From: JADGNF01 sp964582085
GTDB taxonomy: Archaea; Thermoproteota; Bathyarchaeia; Bathyarchaeales; Bathycorpusculaceae
Assembly (NCBI GenBank): GCA_964582085.1
Contig: CAZOPV010000016.1
Span: forward strand, 1 to 64,000
DNA length: 64,000 bases
Direction of reading: 5' to 3'
A model generated the notes under the pieces. The model worked only from the letters and a program-made list of their open reading frames with translations. It made no database searches and had not been told where the DNA came from. Positions 35,104-43,826 of this stretch are shown here, one piece after another. Each line of letters begins with the position of its first letter. Position 1 is the stretch's first letter. A program made the translations under genes and the position numbers.

Positions 35104-35720
35104 TGAAAGTTACAGCGTTAGTGATGGCTGGCGGCAAAGGCAAACGCATGGCTTTAAGCGAAGAGAAGCCACTTTTGCAAATTGGCGGAAAGGCTATTAT
35201 AGAGCATGTTCTGCTGGCCTTGCAGAAAGCCACTAAAATTCAAGATATCGTAGTCACGGTCAGTGATTATACTCCAAAAACTGCGGCTTTTCTTACACAC
35301 TTTCCAGTTAAAGTTATCAAAACACCTGGTCGAGAATACGTTTCAGACATGGGTTTTGCTGTCAGAATATTGAAGTTAAGTACGGTTTTGACCATAGCGG
35401 CTGATTTACCTCTTATAACAGCTCCTATAATCGATGACATCGTGGACGCCTATCTGCGTTGTGGGAAAGCGGCTTTGGCAGTTGCAGTTCCGTTTGAGTT
35501 ACGTGAAAAACTTGGTTTAGGCGTTGGTTATGCATTCGACTGGGAAGGCAAGCGGGTAGTGTACGCTGGAATAAACGTAAACGATGGTCGAAGAATCAAT
35601 GATGCTGAACTGGAACAAGAGATTTACGTGCTAGACAAAGTTGAGGTTGCTTTGAACGTCAATACGGTAGAAGAGTTGTGCATTGCTCAAGAAAAGTTCA
35701 ACCAAGTTTATAAGACATAA
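35103..35720 (+). CDS. cobY: Adenosylcobinamide-phosphate guanylyltransferase CobY, copy 2
   Basis: 205 residues. It has MAGGKGKRMALSEEKPLLQI, the ADLPLIT metal motif, VYAGINVNDG and the C-terminal NVNTVEELCIAQEKF. Copy 1 at 20318-20938 has the same plan but a quite different middle (SPNTPETEK there, SDYTPKTAAF here), so the duplication is old or one copy was acquired. It closes the btuFCD-DUF71-cobT-cobS-cobY operon. Confidence 0.85.
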   Translation: MKVTALVMAGGKGKRMALSEEKPLLQIGGKAIIEHVLLALQKATKIQDIVVTVSDYTPKTAAFLTHFPVKVIKTPGREYVSDMGFAVRILKLSTVLTIAADLPLITAPIIDDIVDAYLRCGKAALAVAVPFELREKLGLGVGYAFDWEGKRVVYAGINVNDGRRINDAELEQEIYVLDKVEVALNVNTVEELCIAQEKFNQVYKT

Positions 35721-35922
35721 AAACAACTGCATTTTAAGATCTTTAAGACGTAGCAAACCTTTAACTTTTGATTGTTTCTTTCCTCAAGTTTTCTGTTATT
35801 TAATAAATATCTCTCACCAGTACATGGTACAGCAGAAGTAAATTGATGTTGTAGTGTCTCTGTTTCCTGTAGGGGTAACACTAAAAAATAGTGGCCACAA
35901 AACAAAAAAAGGAACAAGTGGT
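35721..35922. other. Convergent spacer after cobY2
   Basis: Some 200 bases without a supported gene. There is a TATA-like TATTTAATAAATATC near 35797-35811 on the plus strand with no reading frame behind it, so a small RNA cannot be excluded, but I see no known RNA motif. T-rich stretches around 35760-35790 may terminate the cob operon. Confidence 0.3.
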
Positions 35923-37038
35923 TTAAGGTATTTTTACGCCGTATTTTTTAGCTAGCTGTGGATCTTCTCTGAGCACTTTTGGGATGTAGTTACAAGCAGG
36001 ATCCGATTCAAACAGGTCACCTGTATAGTACTCTGCGCGTGTACGGCACCCACCGCAAATTTCACGGTATTCGCAAACTCCACATCTACCTTTAATATTG
36101 CTTTTGTCACGTAGTTTCAAATGTAGTGGACTCTGTTGCAGTTCTTCCCAAACTTTTGTCAACTTTTTCTCTTTCACATTGCCTAACCTGTAGCCTTCAT
36201 GAAAACCACAGGAGCGGTAGTCACCATTTTCGGTAACGCTGACGTAGTTGCCACCTATTGTGCATCTGCCCAAATAGCCATTCTGATACCAGTCCCAGAA
36301 GTCCACAGGGTTTTTCTGGCGAACAATACGTGCGTAGAAAGGAGCGTATACGTTAATTTTGATTTTGCCCATAAGTTTACACTGTAAATCATAAATCTCG
36401 TTAAATGCGGCTTCATATTGCTCAGGAGTAGGCGCCAAATCAGGCATGTTGCTTCCTGCTCTACCCACAGGCACAAGATTGTGATAAACCACCATACGTG
36501 CTTTGTACTCTTCACCTAAAGCGGCAGGGTGCGCCATATCTTTGATGTTGTACTTAGTCATTGTTGTAACTATGCAGTCTAAAATGCCGTTTTCTGACAG
36601 TTTTTTCATGGCAAAAAGAGCTTTGTCGTAGCTGCCTTTGCGGCGGATTATGTCGTTTGATTCTCGGTTTCCGTCAATGCTTACTGCTGTGTGAACTTCA
36701 TGCTTTACAAGCTTATCCAGCCTTGCCTGATCAAAAGCAAAACCGCTGGTAATTAGGCTTACTTCCATACCATAAGTCTTTTTCGCGTAGTCAATGATCT
36801 CAAAAATGTCTTGTCTCACCAAAGGTTCTCCACCGCTTATTCCAAACCATGGAGAACCAAAGTCGTGAATTTCATCCACCATTCTTTTGGCAGCTTCTGT
36901 GTCTAACTCTATGTCCTTGGCGTATTCAGGAGTATAACTGCAATAAAGGCAGCTGCCAACACATCGACGAGTACATCTCCAAGTTACCATGTATAAAGGT
37001 GCTTTTGAATTAGGCGTTGCGTTTGCCATCAAACTCAC
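35923..37038 (-). CDS. Radical SAM/SPASM protein
   Basis: 371 residues. The radical SAM motif lies near residue 26 (CVGSCLYCSY, CX3CX2C), preceded by another Cys, followed by FGISGGEPL. The SPASM tail has CTIGGNYVSV, SCGFHEGYRLGN, CGVCEYREICGGCRTRAEY and DPACNY, which should bind two auxiliary [4Fe-4S] clusters. The tail resembles that of the protein at 18721-20145 and of heme-pathway enzymes such as AhbC/AhbD, but no substrate can be named. It stands alone, converging on the cob operon. Confidence 0.82.
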   Translation of the reverse strand: MSLMANATPNSKAPLYMVTWRCTRRCVGSCLYCSYTPEYAKDIELDTEAAKRMVDEIHDFGSPWFGISGGEPLVRQDIFEIIDYAKKTYGMEVSLITSGFAFDQARLDKLVKHEVHTAVSIDGNRESNDIIRRKGSYDKALFAMKKLSENGILDCIVTTMTKYNIKDMAHPAALGEEYKARMVVYHNLVPVGRAGSNMPDLAPTPEQYEAAFNEIYDLQCKLMGKIKINVYAPFYARIVRQKNPVDFWDWYQNGYLGRCTIGGNYVSVTENGDYRSCGFHEGYRLGNVKEKKLTKVWEELQQSPLHLKLRDKSNIKGRCGVCEYREICGGCRTRAEYYTGDLFESDPACNYIPKVLREDPQLAKKYGVKIP

Positions 37039-37303
37039 AGCATGACTTAGACGATTCTTTACGATATAAAATTATCTATTATTAGCCTTTATTCTTAAGT
37101 GAAAACCATCAACGTCGTGTTTAAAAGCAAACAAAAAGTTCTTTTTGGAGCCTGTTTATGTTTTACCTTTTTTGTGTCTGCTCCAAAAACCTAACCATAG
37201 GATTACTCTGTTTTTGGCTTTTTCTGTACCTTAATCAGAAAATCTTATAAACTTAACAACCTAACGTTTTGACAGATTCCATTAAAAGGAGAATTATGTA
37301 AAG
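37039..37303. promoter_or_regulatory. Promoter and leader of the RnfD-RnfC fusion gene
   Basis: CTTATAAACT at about 37244-37253 is a TATA box 50-60 bases before the gene. AAAAGGAG (37284-37291) is a Shine-Dalgarno sequence. An ATG-TAA start-stop pair lies at 37296-37301, five bases after it, and the true ATG follows at 37304. No gene is visible in the rest of the 265 bases. Confidence 0.5.
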
Positions 37304-38662
37304 ATGTCAAAACCAAAAGAATATTCTGCCATGACAAAAGATCGCCTTATGCTTTACACATTCATAGCGCTCCTTGCAATCACTATTGTCTCCGCCGCTT
37401 TGTGGTCACAAGTGACTCCAACAAACCTTATGACTGGTACTACCAGCCTAAACCTAGGGCTTACAGTTGTGATCTGTGCTCTCATATCTGTAGGTGTTGC
37501 AGTGGGAATCGACGTTCTTTTCTACAAACTTGTCTCAGATAGCCCTCTAAATTTGATGTCGGCGGCAGTCTACGGTCTAATAGTTACCCTCTCATACAGC
37601 TTAGGTCTGCCTTCAATGAACACTGAAGTAGGGTTACCCGTCGACGCTCCAGGAGCCTTTGTTTACGTAGCTTTGATTTCTCTCGTTGGTATGGTTCTGT
37701 TCAAAAAAGTGCTACCTCACAAGCTCAACCCTGCCGCAGCCGCCAAATTCCTTGTGTTACTCCCACTATTCAACTCAATATTCATTGCTGTTGATCACCT
37801 CAAAACAGGCTGGCTTGGCGTACCTGCATTAGCAGGTCCACTTGGCGGAGGCATAATGCCCGTAGGCGACAACGGTATGGCTTCTTTTGCTAGCTATCTC
37901 CAAGGCTGCTTTGCCAACCCTGCAGTAATGACCCCCCCAGACGTCACATACATTATGATCTTTGAGAAGTTCCACGGCTGGGTAGGCGGAGCTTCAAGCA
38001 TAGCCGTCATAATAGTGGGTATAGCGCTGTTCATTGTTGCACGCCGATTCATAAAATGGAGAATTACTCTTGCCTACTTTGCCACAGTAGCACTCATGTC
38101 CATTATAATGTCAGTTGCATATGCAGATACCGACATGACATATCGTTTGCTCTTCTCTGTCTTCATTGGCAGTTCAATTTTCATGGGCTTCTTCATGGCA
38201 ACTGACCCTGCAACAACACCCCTCACTTATACCGGACAGTTAATTTTCGGTGTCGGCTTAGGTGTCTTGACAATACTGATTCAGACCTACATGAACTTCT
38301 TCGGCGGTTCCATCTTGGCATTGCTAATCATGAACCTGACAGTTTCAAAACTAGATCAAATTGGCAAGCTTAAGCCCCGTCAAGAAAAGAAAGAGCCTAA
38401 ACTGCCCAAAGCTAAACAATTCGCTGCAGAAAAAGTCAAAGAATACGCTTGCATCAAATGTGGCGCATGTATGCGTGTTTGCTGCCACAACCTTAGTCCA
38501 ATACTTATCAAGCAAGCCTACGATAAACAAGACTTTGACGCTCTGGCAAAACTACACGCGGATTACTGCACTGGCTGTGGTCACTGCACGTTTATTTGCC
38601 CCGCGAGAATCGACCTCCGAAAATCAATACTCACTGCCAAAGGCATGATGCGACAGCAATAA
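37304..38662 (+). CDS. RnfD/NqrB-type membrane protein fused to an RnfC-like ferredoxin domain
   Basis: 452 residues. About ten membrane helices (25-355) belong to the RnfD/NqrB family: HGWVGGASSIAVIIVGIAL then FIVARRFIKWRI, and FMATDPATTPLTYTGQLIFG. AVMTPP may correspond to the covalent FMN threonine motif (SGATPL in RnfD). After a basic linker, a C-terminal domain (about 385-450) has CIKCGACMRVCCHNLSP and CTGCGHCTFICPARID, two [4Fe-4S] binding sites, with the QDFDALAKLHADYC spacing seen at the C-terminus of RnfC. No RnfA, B, E or G gene is nearby. It is probably a reduced redox-linked ion pump or a ferredoxin:flavin membrane oxidoreductase. Confidence 0.8.
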   Translation: MSKPKEYSAMTKDRLMLYTFIALLAITIVSAALWSQVTPTNLMTGTTSLNLGLTVVICALISVGVAVGIDVLFYKLVSDSPLNLMSAAVYGLIVTLSYSLGLPSMNTEVGLPVDAPGAFVYVALISLVGMVLFKKVLPHKLNPAAAAKFLVLLPLFNSIFIAVDHLKTGWLGVPALAGPLGGGIMPVGDNGMASFASYLQGCFANPAVMTPPDVTYIMIFEKFHGWVGGASSIAVIIVGIALFIVARRFIKWRITLAYFATVALMSIIMSVAYADTDMTYRLLFSVFIGSSIFMGFFMATDPATTPLTYTGQLIFGVGLGVLTILIQTYMNFFGGSILALLIMNLTVSKLDQIGKLKPRQEKKEPKLPKAKQFAAEKVKEYACIKCGACMRVCCHNLSPILIKQAYDKQDFDALAKLHADYCTGCGHCTFICPARIDLRKSILTAKGMMRQQ

Positions 38663-38800
38663 GCACACCTTTTCTTTTTTTTTGCAAGTTTTGTCTCTTT
38701 TCTTGAATATTTTTTACCGCGAGCTCAATAGCTCTCAAAGCTGAGAGTTTTAAGCAAGACCCTTACGTCGATTTGAAACATTAAATTTATAAACGCGCCC
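38663..38800 (+). terminator. T tract and hairpin after the RnfD-RnfC gene
   Basis: A run CTTTTCTTTTTTTTTGC directly follows the stop and probably ends transcription. A perfect hairpin CTCTCA-AAGC-TGAGAG (38732-38747) followed by TTTT lies further on. ATTTATAAAC at about 38785-38794 is the TATA box of the next gene, which is therefore transcribed separately. Confidence 0.5.
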
Positions 38801-38830
38801 AAACGTATAGACATTCAAAGGATGAGAAAG

Positions 38831-39502
38831 ATGGAAACAGAAAAATTCAAGCTAAAAGACATAGGATTTGGCTTAGTTGTACCAGTAATTGTCGGCTTAA
38901 TAATCGTTGCTTTCCCTGCTATCCTTCGACCTGCTCTTGACAGCTGGTTCCCGCCGCCAAACATGATGACCGGTGATCCAGGCTCACCCTACGCGTTCCT
39001 CACAGTTATATTCACACATGGCTTTGCTCAGATGGTTATGTTCGCTGTCCCGCTTATCTTAGGATTACTTTGGAATAAATGGGCTGGCGGTTGCGCAGGT
39101 TTCATCATGGGTACACTGTACTATATGGGCATGGCCGGCTATAACATAATCACTAGCCTCAAATCCTTCGGAGTAGAGTACACATACAATTTGTATGCTG
39201 ACCCTAGCTTTATTGGCAACTATATCGTGTGCGGAATCCTCGTTGGATACGTTGCAGGTGCATTAAACAACGGCTCATACAGCTTCAAACGCATGTTAGG
39301 TGCAGGCTTGACCGCTGCTCTGCTGGTTGGTGTACTTCAGTTCGTTTTCAACATAACCGTTGCCTTCAGCGCTTGGATGACTGCTGGTGACCCACTAAAC
39401 GCAGCCTTCTTGACAATGCTTCCAATGATAATCTTGGGCATAATCGCTCCCATAGTAGCCAAGGTCATGACTTGGTACGGCATCGCTCCCATGAAACATT
39501 AA
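38831..39502 (+). CDS. Six-helix membrane protein, function unknown
   Basis: 223 residues from ATG 38831, which has AAAGGATGAG just before it; ATG 38822 is the alternative. There are about six hydrophobic helices, with a Pro/Met-rich extracytoplasmic loop (WFPPPNMMTGDPGSPYAF) after the first and Gly-rich helices (GAGLTAALLVGVLQF). I do not recognise the family. It follows the RnfD-RnfC fusion gene in the same direction but has its own TATA box. A partnership with the redox protein is possible but rests only on adjacency. Confidence 0.7.
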   Translation: METEKFKLKDIGFGLVVPVIVGLIIVAFPAILRPALDSWFPPPNMMTGDPGSPYAFLTVIFTHGFAQMVMFAVPLILGLLWNKWAGGCAGFIMGTLYYMGMAGYNIITSLKSFGVEYTYNLYADPSFIGNYIVCGILVGYVAGALNNGSYSFKRMLGAGLTAALLVGVLQFVFNITVAFSAWMTAGDPLNAAFLTMLPMIILGIIAPIVAKVMTWYGIAPMKH

Positions 39503-39638
39503 ACAAAAATCTTTTCCCTTTTTTCCTCTTAATTATTTTTAAATATTCACCAAAACTGTACCTGAAACTGGGTTACGTACTCAATCAATTATCAAATTAA
39601 TTTTAAGTTAAACAAAAAGGAAAAATCAGAAAAAAGGT

Positions 39639-40943
39639 TTAGCAAGCAGAAGGTTTTTGAGCGAACTCCCAAGCTATGTTGCCTTTCCAAACTTCGCCTT
39701 CTTTAGTTATTCGAATTTCTTTCTCGTCGATTTCGATTAAACCCTTTTTCTGGAGATTTTTCAACTGTTGTGGGAAGACATCCTCAGGAAGTTTGCCAAA
39801 TTTTTCCCTGAATTCCTTTTTACTAACTGGTAACCGCAGATAGAGTCTGCTCATTTCGCGACTCATCATTTCTTCATCAGTGGACTCGGACAATTTCTGA
39901 ATAGGCAGTTTGCCAGCTTTTACTGCCTCCATGTACGCATTTATGTCTTCAAGATTACTATACGAGAACCGTTGCAAGTAGCCCATAAAGCAACCTGCGC
40001 CTGTGGTGAGTATTCCACCCCATGGCCAGCCGTTGAGGCAGTTTTCTCGCATGTGCCACTCAACGCGTGAGAAACGGTCATGTCCAACGGCTTTGTATCC
40101 TGCTTGCGTAAGCATATTGTAAGCTGTAAGATACATCTGCTTTTCGTATTCAGCGTCGCCTTGGGGTGGCGAAATGCCTTTCTTGATCATAGTTTCCAGT
40201 GGGGTACCGGGATCAACATGCAACGAGTAAGCATCAATTTCTACGTCCAGTTCTATGGCTTTCTTTAGTGTGTTTACCCAACTTTCTATTGTTTGCCCTG
40301 GCAAGTTGTACATGAGATCCACGCACACACATAAGCCTAATTTTCTGGCGTGGCGAATGGCTTTCTCGACTGCTGCGGCGCTGTCTGGTAAGCAGAGCAT
40401 TTTTCGGAGTTTGTCGTCAAAGGTCTGGGCTCCCATATCCATCTGGTATATACCGTAGGCTGCAAGTTTGTCAATTTTGCTCAGTGCCAACGTTTTGGAG
40501 GAACCTGTGACTTTTATGAAGTATTCTTTGCTGGTTGTGAAGCGTTTTTTACAGAAGTCAATGAGGTCAATTATCTGCTCAGCTGAAAGCACACTTGGTG
40601 TTCCGCCGCCTAAAACTATCTCGTCAAAGACGCTAGTTTTCACATATTTGGTTTTTGCGTACATGTCAAGCTCTTTTTTGAGCAGTTCAAGGTAAGGTTC
40701 TAGTTTGACTTTGCTTGAAGCTGTTGTTGGGAAATAGCAAAATGCACAACGAGAGTCACAGACTGAGATCCATGGTTGTAACTCCATAAGTCTGCCTGTG
40801 GTGTTTTCCGTATTTAAAAATTCGAGGAAGGCTTTGTAGGTTTCAGGTCTAATCTCTGGGTAGTCCCTGTATGTGTAGGGAGGCCAGTTAGTTCTTTGTT
40901 CATAAGCTTCCTGTTTGTTCTGTGAGTGGGTAGATGTCGTCAT
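39639..40943 (-). CDS. HemN/HemW-like radical SAM protein
   Basis: 434 residues. The radical SAM motif is VCDSRCAFCYFPT, followed by DEIVLGGGTPSVLSAEQI, YQMDMGAQTFDD and LMYNLPGQTIESW, all typical of the HemN/HemW group (coproporphyrinogen oxidases, heme chaperones and relatives). The C-terminal part has a winged-helix-like domain with KKGLIEIDEKEIRITKEG, as in HemW. True HemN, HemW or a heme-degrading relative cannot be told apart here. It is monocistronic and convergent with the membrane protein at 38831. Confidence 0.8.
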   Translation of the reverse strand: MTTSTHSQNKQEAYEQRTNWPPYTYRDYPEIRPETYKAFLEFLNTENTTGRLMELQPWISVCDSRCAFCYFPTTASSKVKLEPYLELLKKELDMYAKTKYVKTSVFDEIVLGGGTPSVLSAEQIIDLIDFCKKRFTTSKEYFIKVTGSSKTLALSKIDKLAAYGIYQMDMGAQTFDDKLRKMLCLPDSAAAVEKAIRHARKLGLCVCVDLMYNLPGQTIESWVNTLKKAIELDVEIDAYSLHVDPGTPLETMIKKGISPPQGDAEYEKQMYLTAYNMLTQAGYKAVGHDRFSRVEWHMRENCLNGWPWGGILTTGAGCFMGYLQRFSYSNLEDINAYMEAVKAGKLPIQKLSESTDEEMMSREMSRLYLRLPVSKKEFREKFGKLPEDVFPQQLKNLQKKGLIEIDEKEIRITKEGEVWKGNIAWEFAQKPSAC

Positions 40944-41285
40944 GCTTAAAGCCTCAAACTTCCAGCTTTCATGAAAGGTCTGGATATGTAATAAAGTTTC
41001 TGTTAAACAGTTTGAACTTTAGAATTTACGTTTTCAGGCGAAACACGATGTTGCATCTTGTTCTGGTTATTTTGGGTAAAAGTGTTGTTCTCGCTTTTGA
41101 TGTATCCTCGTTGCTGGGTGGCGCGTTTAGATAATCACAAAATATGTAAACTATTCGAGCAACTCTTATGTGTTTGCTTTGTTTTTGATACATCTAATTT
41201 TTTATAAAATGGTAAAGAATAAGTGTTTTGTTGTATAAACTTAGATGTAACAAGGAGCTGCCTATCTTGCGAGGGGCGGTTAACT
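40944..41285. other. Divergent intergenic region
   Basis: These 342 bases hold no supported gene. They lie between the divergent starts of the HemN-like gene and a membrane protein gene. A TATA-like TTTTTATAAAATGG lies near 41198-41212 on the plus strand. GAGGGGCGG at 41271-41279 is the likely Shine-Dalgarno sequence for TTG 41286. The rest shows no repeat or RNA motif that I can identify. Confidence 0.4.
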
Positions 41286-42161
41286 TTGGAAAAACGATCG
41301 GCATGGTTATTTAAAACTGGTTTGTTCATAGTTGCATTAGCATGGTTTTCTTTTACTATGTACAAATTTTGCACTACTGTTCTCAACATTACCGATGTGC
41401 CTGTCACTGACATGCCTGGTTCCGTTGGTTTTGGCTTCCGTGCAGCCGCCAGCTTCATGGCCCTCATAATTTCCCTATTCTACTTAGTTAGAAGAGAACT
41501 ATCCACAGTCGAATTGATCACTTCACTCAGGTGGATTATTCTGCTAGAAGCCGTCTACTGGCTCTTGTTTCTTCCTGCTGGTTTTTGGGGTTTTAACTTC
41601 CAGAGCGTTCTATACTCACGAGAATTCTTCATAATAGAAGCAGGACTGCCGTGTCTTTTACAAGCTATAGTCATGCCTACGGTGTTGGGGGTTTTGTTTT
41701 TAAAGGTAAGCCCCACAAAGTCCTCAGTCAATGCTATGCAATGGGCGCTAGTTACCCTTGCCGCATACATGTTTGTTTTCTGGTTCAATTACACTTCGCA
41801 ATGGTGGAGCGAAATTTACCTGCAAGGTACCGAATTTATCCTTTCTTCAGGTCGGTATGCCTTCGAATTCACCCTTACAGTTATAGGGCTCCTTTTGGTT
41901 GCAGTTTATACGGCAGTCTGTGCAAAAAGTTCTTTTAAAGCAAAAAACCTAAACGATTTCAACATTCGAAAAGTAGGCTTAATTTTGGCTGCGTTGGGAC
42001 TGTACTTTGATGTCATTTTGGTTTCGTGGTTTCTGTTTGGTGGCTCTACAGTTCTGACAGTTTGGCCAACGTTTGCGGTGTTGCACAACGTCGACTTGTG
42101 GATGGCTACATTACCTCTGGTTGGGTTGATGTTGCTGTTTTCCAAAGATGGCAAAACCTAA
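41286..42161 (+). CDS. Seven-helix membrane protein, function unknown
   Basis: 291 residues from TTG 41286, chosen because GAGGGGCGG lies just before it; the frame is open back to GTG 41223, but that extension is cysteine-rich and not helix-like. About seven or eight hydrophobic helices are spread over the whole length, with short charged loops. The aromatic-rich loop WFNYTSQWWSEIYLQGTEF lies in the middle. I recognise no family. It is convergent with the B12-binding radical SAM gene at 42171, ten bases away. Confidence 0.65.
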   Translation: MEKRSAWLFKTGLFIVALAWFSFTMYKFCTTVLNITDVPVTDMPGSVGFGFRAAASFMALIISLFYLVRRELSTVELITSLRWIILLEAVYWLLFLPAGFWGFNFQSVLYSREFFIIEAGLPCLLQAIVMPTVLGVLFLKVSPTKSSVNAMQWALVTLAAYMFVFWFNYTSQWWSEIYLQGTEFILSSGRYAFEFTLTVIGLLLVAVYTAVCAKSSFKAKNLNDFNIRKVGLILAALGLYFDVILVSWFLFGGSTVLTVWPTFAVLHNVDLWMATLPLVGLMLLFSKDGKT

Positions 42162-42170
42162 ATTTGGAGT

Positions 42171-43580
42171 TTAGTGGAACTTTGATAAGATCCGCCACAG
42201 CATATAGTTCACAGCGGTTCTTGCCATAATTTTACTGTAAAAGTTCCCTTTCAAGTAGCCTTTTGAGAATTGGCGGAGAACATATTTGGGCGTGTAGAAG
42301 CTATTGTAGAATTTTGTCCGCATTTTGCTGTATTCTTCTGAAGGCAGATCTGGGTTATCAAAGATTGGATTCATCGTGTTATACTTCGTCCAGTCATTAG
42401 TCATCTTCCAACCGTTCTTTTCCACTAAAGCCCGCAACTCCGTTCCTGGGTACGGTGTGGCTATGCATAACCACGCATCATCTGGTTCAATTCGACGCAT
42501 TAAGTCCATCGTCTGCTGCATTGTCTCTTTGGTTTCCCCTGGATAGCCGATAATTGTGGAAACTGCAACGAACAGCCCCTCTTTTTTTGCCCACTTGATG
42601 GCTTTTTCAGCCTGTGCCAACTCAAACTTTTTGTGCACTGCATCTAGTATTCGTTGGCAGCCTGATTCGATGCCGAAGGAAACCTCGTTACAGCCAGCCT
42701 TGCGCATTTTAGCTAAAACCTCTTCTGAGACTGTGTCCACACGAGTTTGGCATCCCCAAGGCAAATTAATTTTACGATTAATCATTTCATCACATATATC
42801 GATAATACGCTTCTTGTCCAAAGTTAAAGTGTCATCATGGAAGCTTATGCCTTCAGCACCGTACTCTGTTTTGAGCCACTCCAATTCATCAACGACGTTT
42901 TTTGGGCTACGGGCACGGAATTTTGCGCCGAAAATTTGACTCGCAACACAGAAACTACATTGGAAAGGGCAACCTCTACTGCTCATTATCGGTAGAAACG
43001 TTTTACCCATAATTTTGTATCTGTTCATAGGTAAGAATTTGTAGGCGGGTCTAGGAAGGGCGTCCAAGTCCTCGATAAAACCTCGGTTTTCTGTCTTAAC
43101 AATTTCCCCTTTATTCCTAAAGGTTATACCTTTGATTTTAGGTAAACTTTTAGGATCAGCATTATTTTGCGCCAACTCCAGCAATGTCATTTCACCTTCG
43201 CCTCGTACTACGATATCCACCGCTTCCTCTTCAATTAGAATCTGGTCATCTGCGAAGGTGGCATGCGGACCACCCATGATGACTTTGCTATTAGGACATG
43301 CTTCTTTTGCTACTCGCGCAGACTCCAAAGCTGAGGGTATAGTCGCAGTCATTGATGCTATGCCCACAATATCAGGTGAAAACGAAGCAAGCTCAGCTTT
43401 CAATTTTTCCTGTGTGAAATCACAAGCGGGGCAATCTATCACCTTTACTTTGTAGCCATATTGATCTAAAACTGCGGCAAGATAACTTAAGCCAATTGGC
43501 GGAAAAAGTGGGTGATGGTAGGCTCTTTCAAGATGAGGTGAAGTAAGGAGAGCAACTTTGGGTTTTATAGTATTTATCAT
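42171..43580 (-). CDS. B12-binding radical SAM protein
   Basis: 469 residues, the third of its kind here. The N-terminal cobalamin-binding domain has FPPIGLSYLAAVLDQYGYKV, MGGPHATFADDQIL and VVRGEGEMTLLELA. The radical SAM domain has SSRGCPFQCSFC and a GYPGETKETM segment. The layout is that of BchE/HpnJ-type and methyltransferase-type class B enzymes. The natural substrate is unknown. The ATG start at the family N-terminus (MINTIKPKVALLTSP) is clear. Confidence 0.87.
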   Translation of the reverse strand: MINTIKPKVALLTSPHLERAYHHPLFPPIGLSYLAAVLDQYGYKVKVIDCPACDFTQEKLKAELASFSPDIVGIASMTATIPSALESARVAKEACPNSKVIMGGPHATFADDQILIEEEAVDIVVRGEGEMTLLELAQNNADPKSLPKIKGITFRNKGEIVKTENRGFIEDLDALPRPAYKFLPMNRYKIMGKTFLPIMSSRGCPFQCSFCVASQIFGAKFRARSPKNVVDELEWLKTEYGAEGISFHDDTLTLDKKRIIDICDEMINRKINLPWGCQTRVDTVSEEVLAKMRKAGCNEVSFGIESGCQRILDAVHKKFELAQAEKAIKWAKKEGLFVAVSTIIGYPGETKETMQQTMDLMRRIEPDDAWLCIATPYPGTELRALVEKNGWKMTNDWTKYNTMNPIFDNPDLPSEEYSKMRTKFYNSFYTPKYVLRQFSKGYLKGNFYSKIMARTAVNYMLWRILSKFH

Positions 43581-43772
43581 TATCTTTTCTTCCTGTGTAG
43601 CAATTTCAACTTAACCTTTCCTTAGCATTATTTTCATTGAAACGGTTGACTGATTTGAAGTGAAACCCGTTTATAAGGTTTGAGAAATTATACCAAAAAT
43701 AAATTGGCTGTCTTTTTATGTTGGTTACCCTCTTTTACCGTGGCTCAGCTTTAAAATCAGTTTCAGCGTAAA

Positions 43773-43782
43773 ACTATATATC
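43773..43782 (+). promoter_or_regulatory. TATA box of the liv-ior operon
   Basis: ACTATATATC lies about 45-55 bases before the TTG start of livG. With GGAG at 43814-43817 it gives a normal archaeal promoter and RBS. It should drive the nine genes up to 53253, because most gaps inside are under 60 bases; livH has a possible second promoter. Confidence 0.55.
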
Positions 43783-43826
43783 TCCATAACCAGTATATTC
43801 CAAAAGTTCACCTGGAGAAACATGGG

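Noticed and set aside
35797..35917. A possible small RNA after TATTTAATAAATATC
   Set aside because: Only a TATA-like string supports it; no structure, conserved motif or terminator was clear.
42556..42939. A 127-residue plus-strand frame inside the third B12-binding radical SAM gene
   Set aside because: It is antisense to conserved radical SAM sequence and has no RBS.
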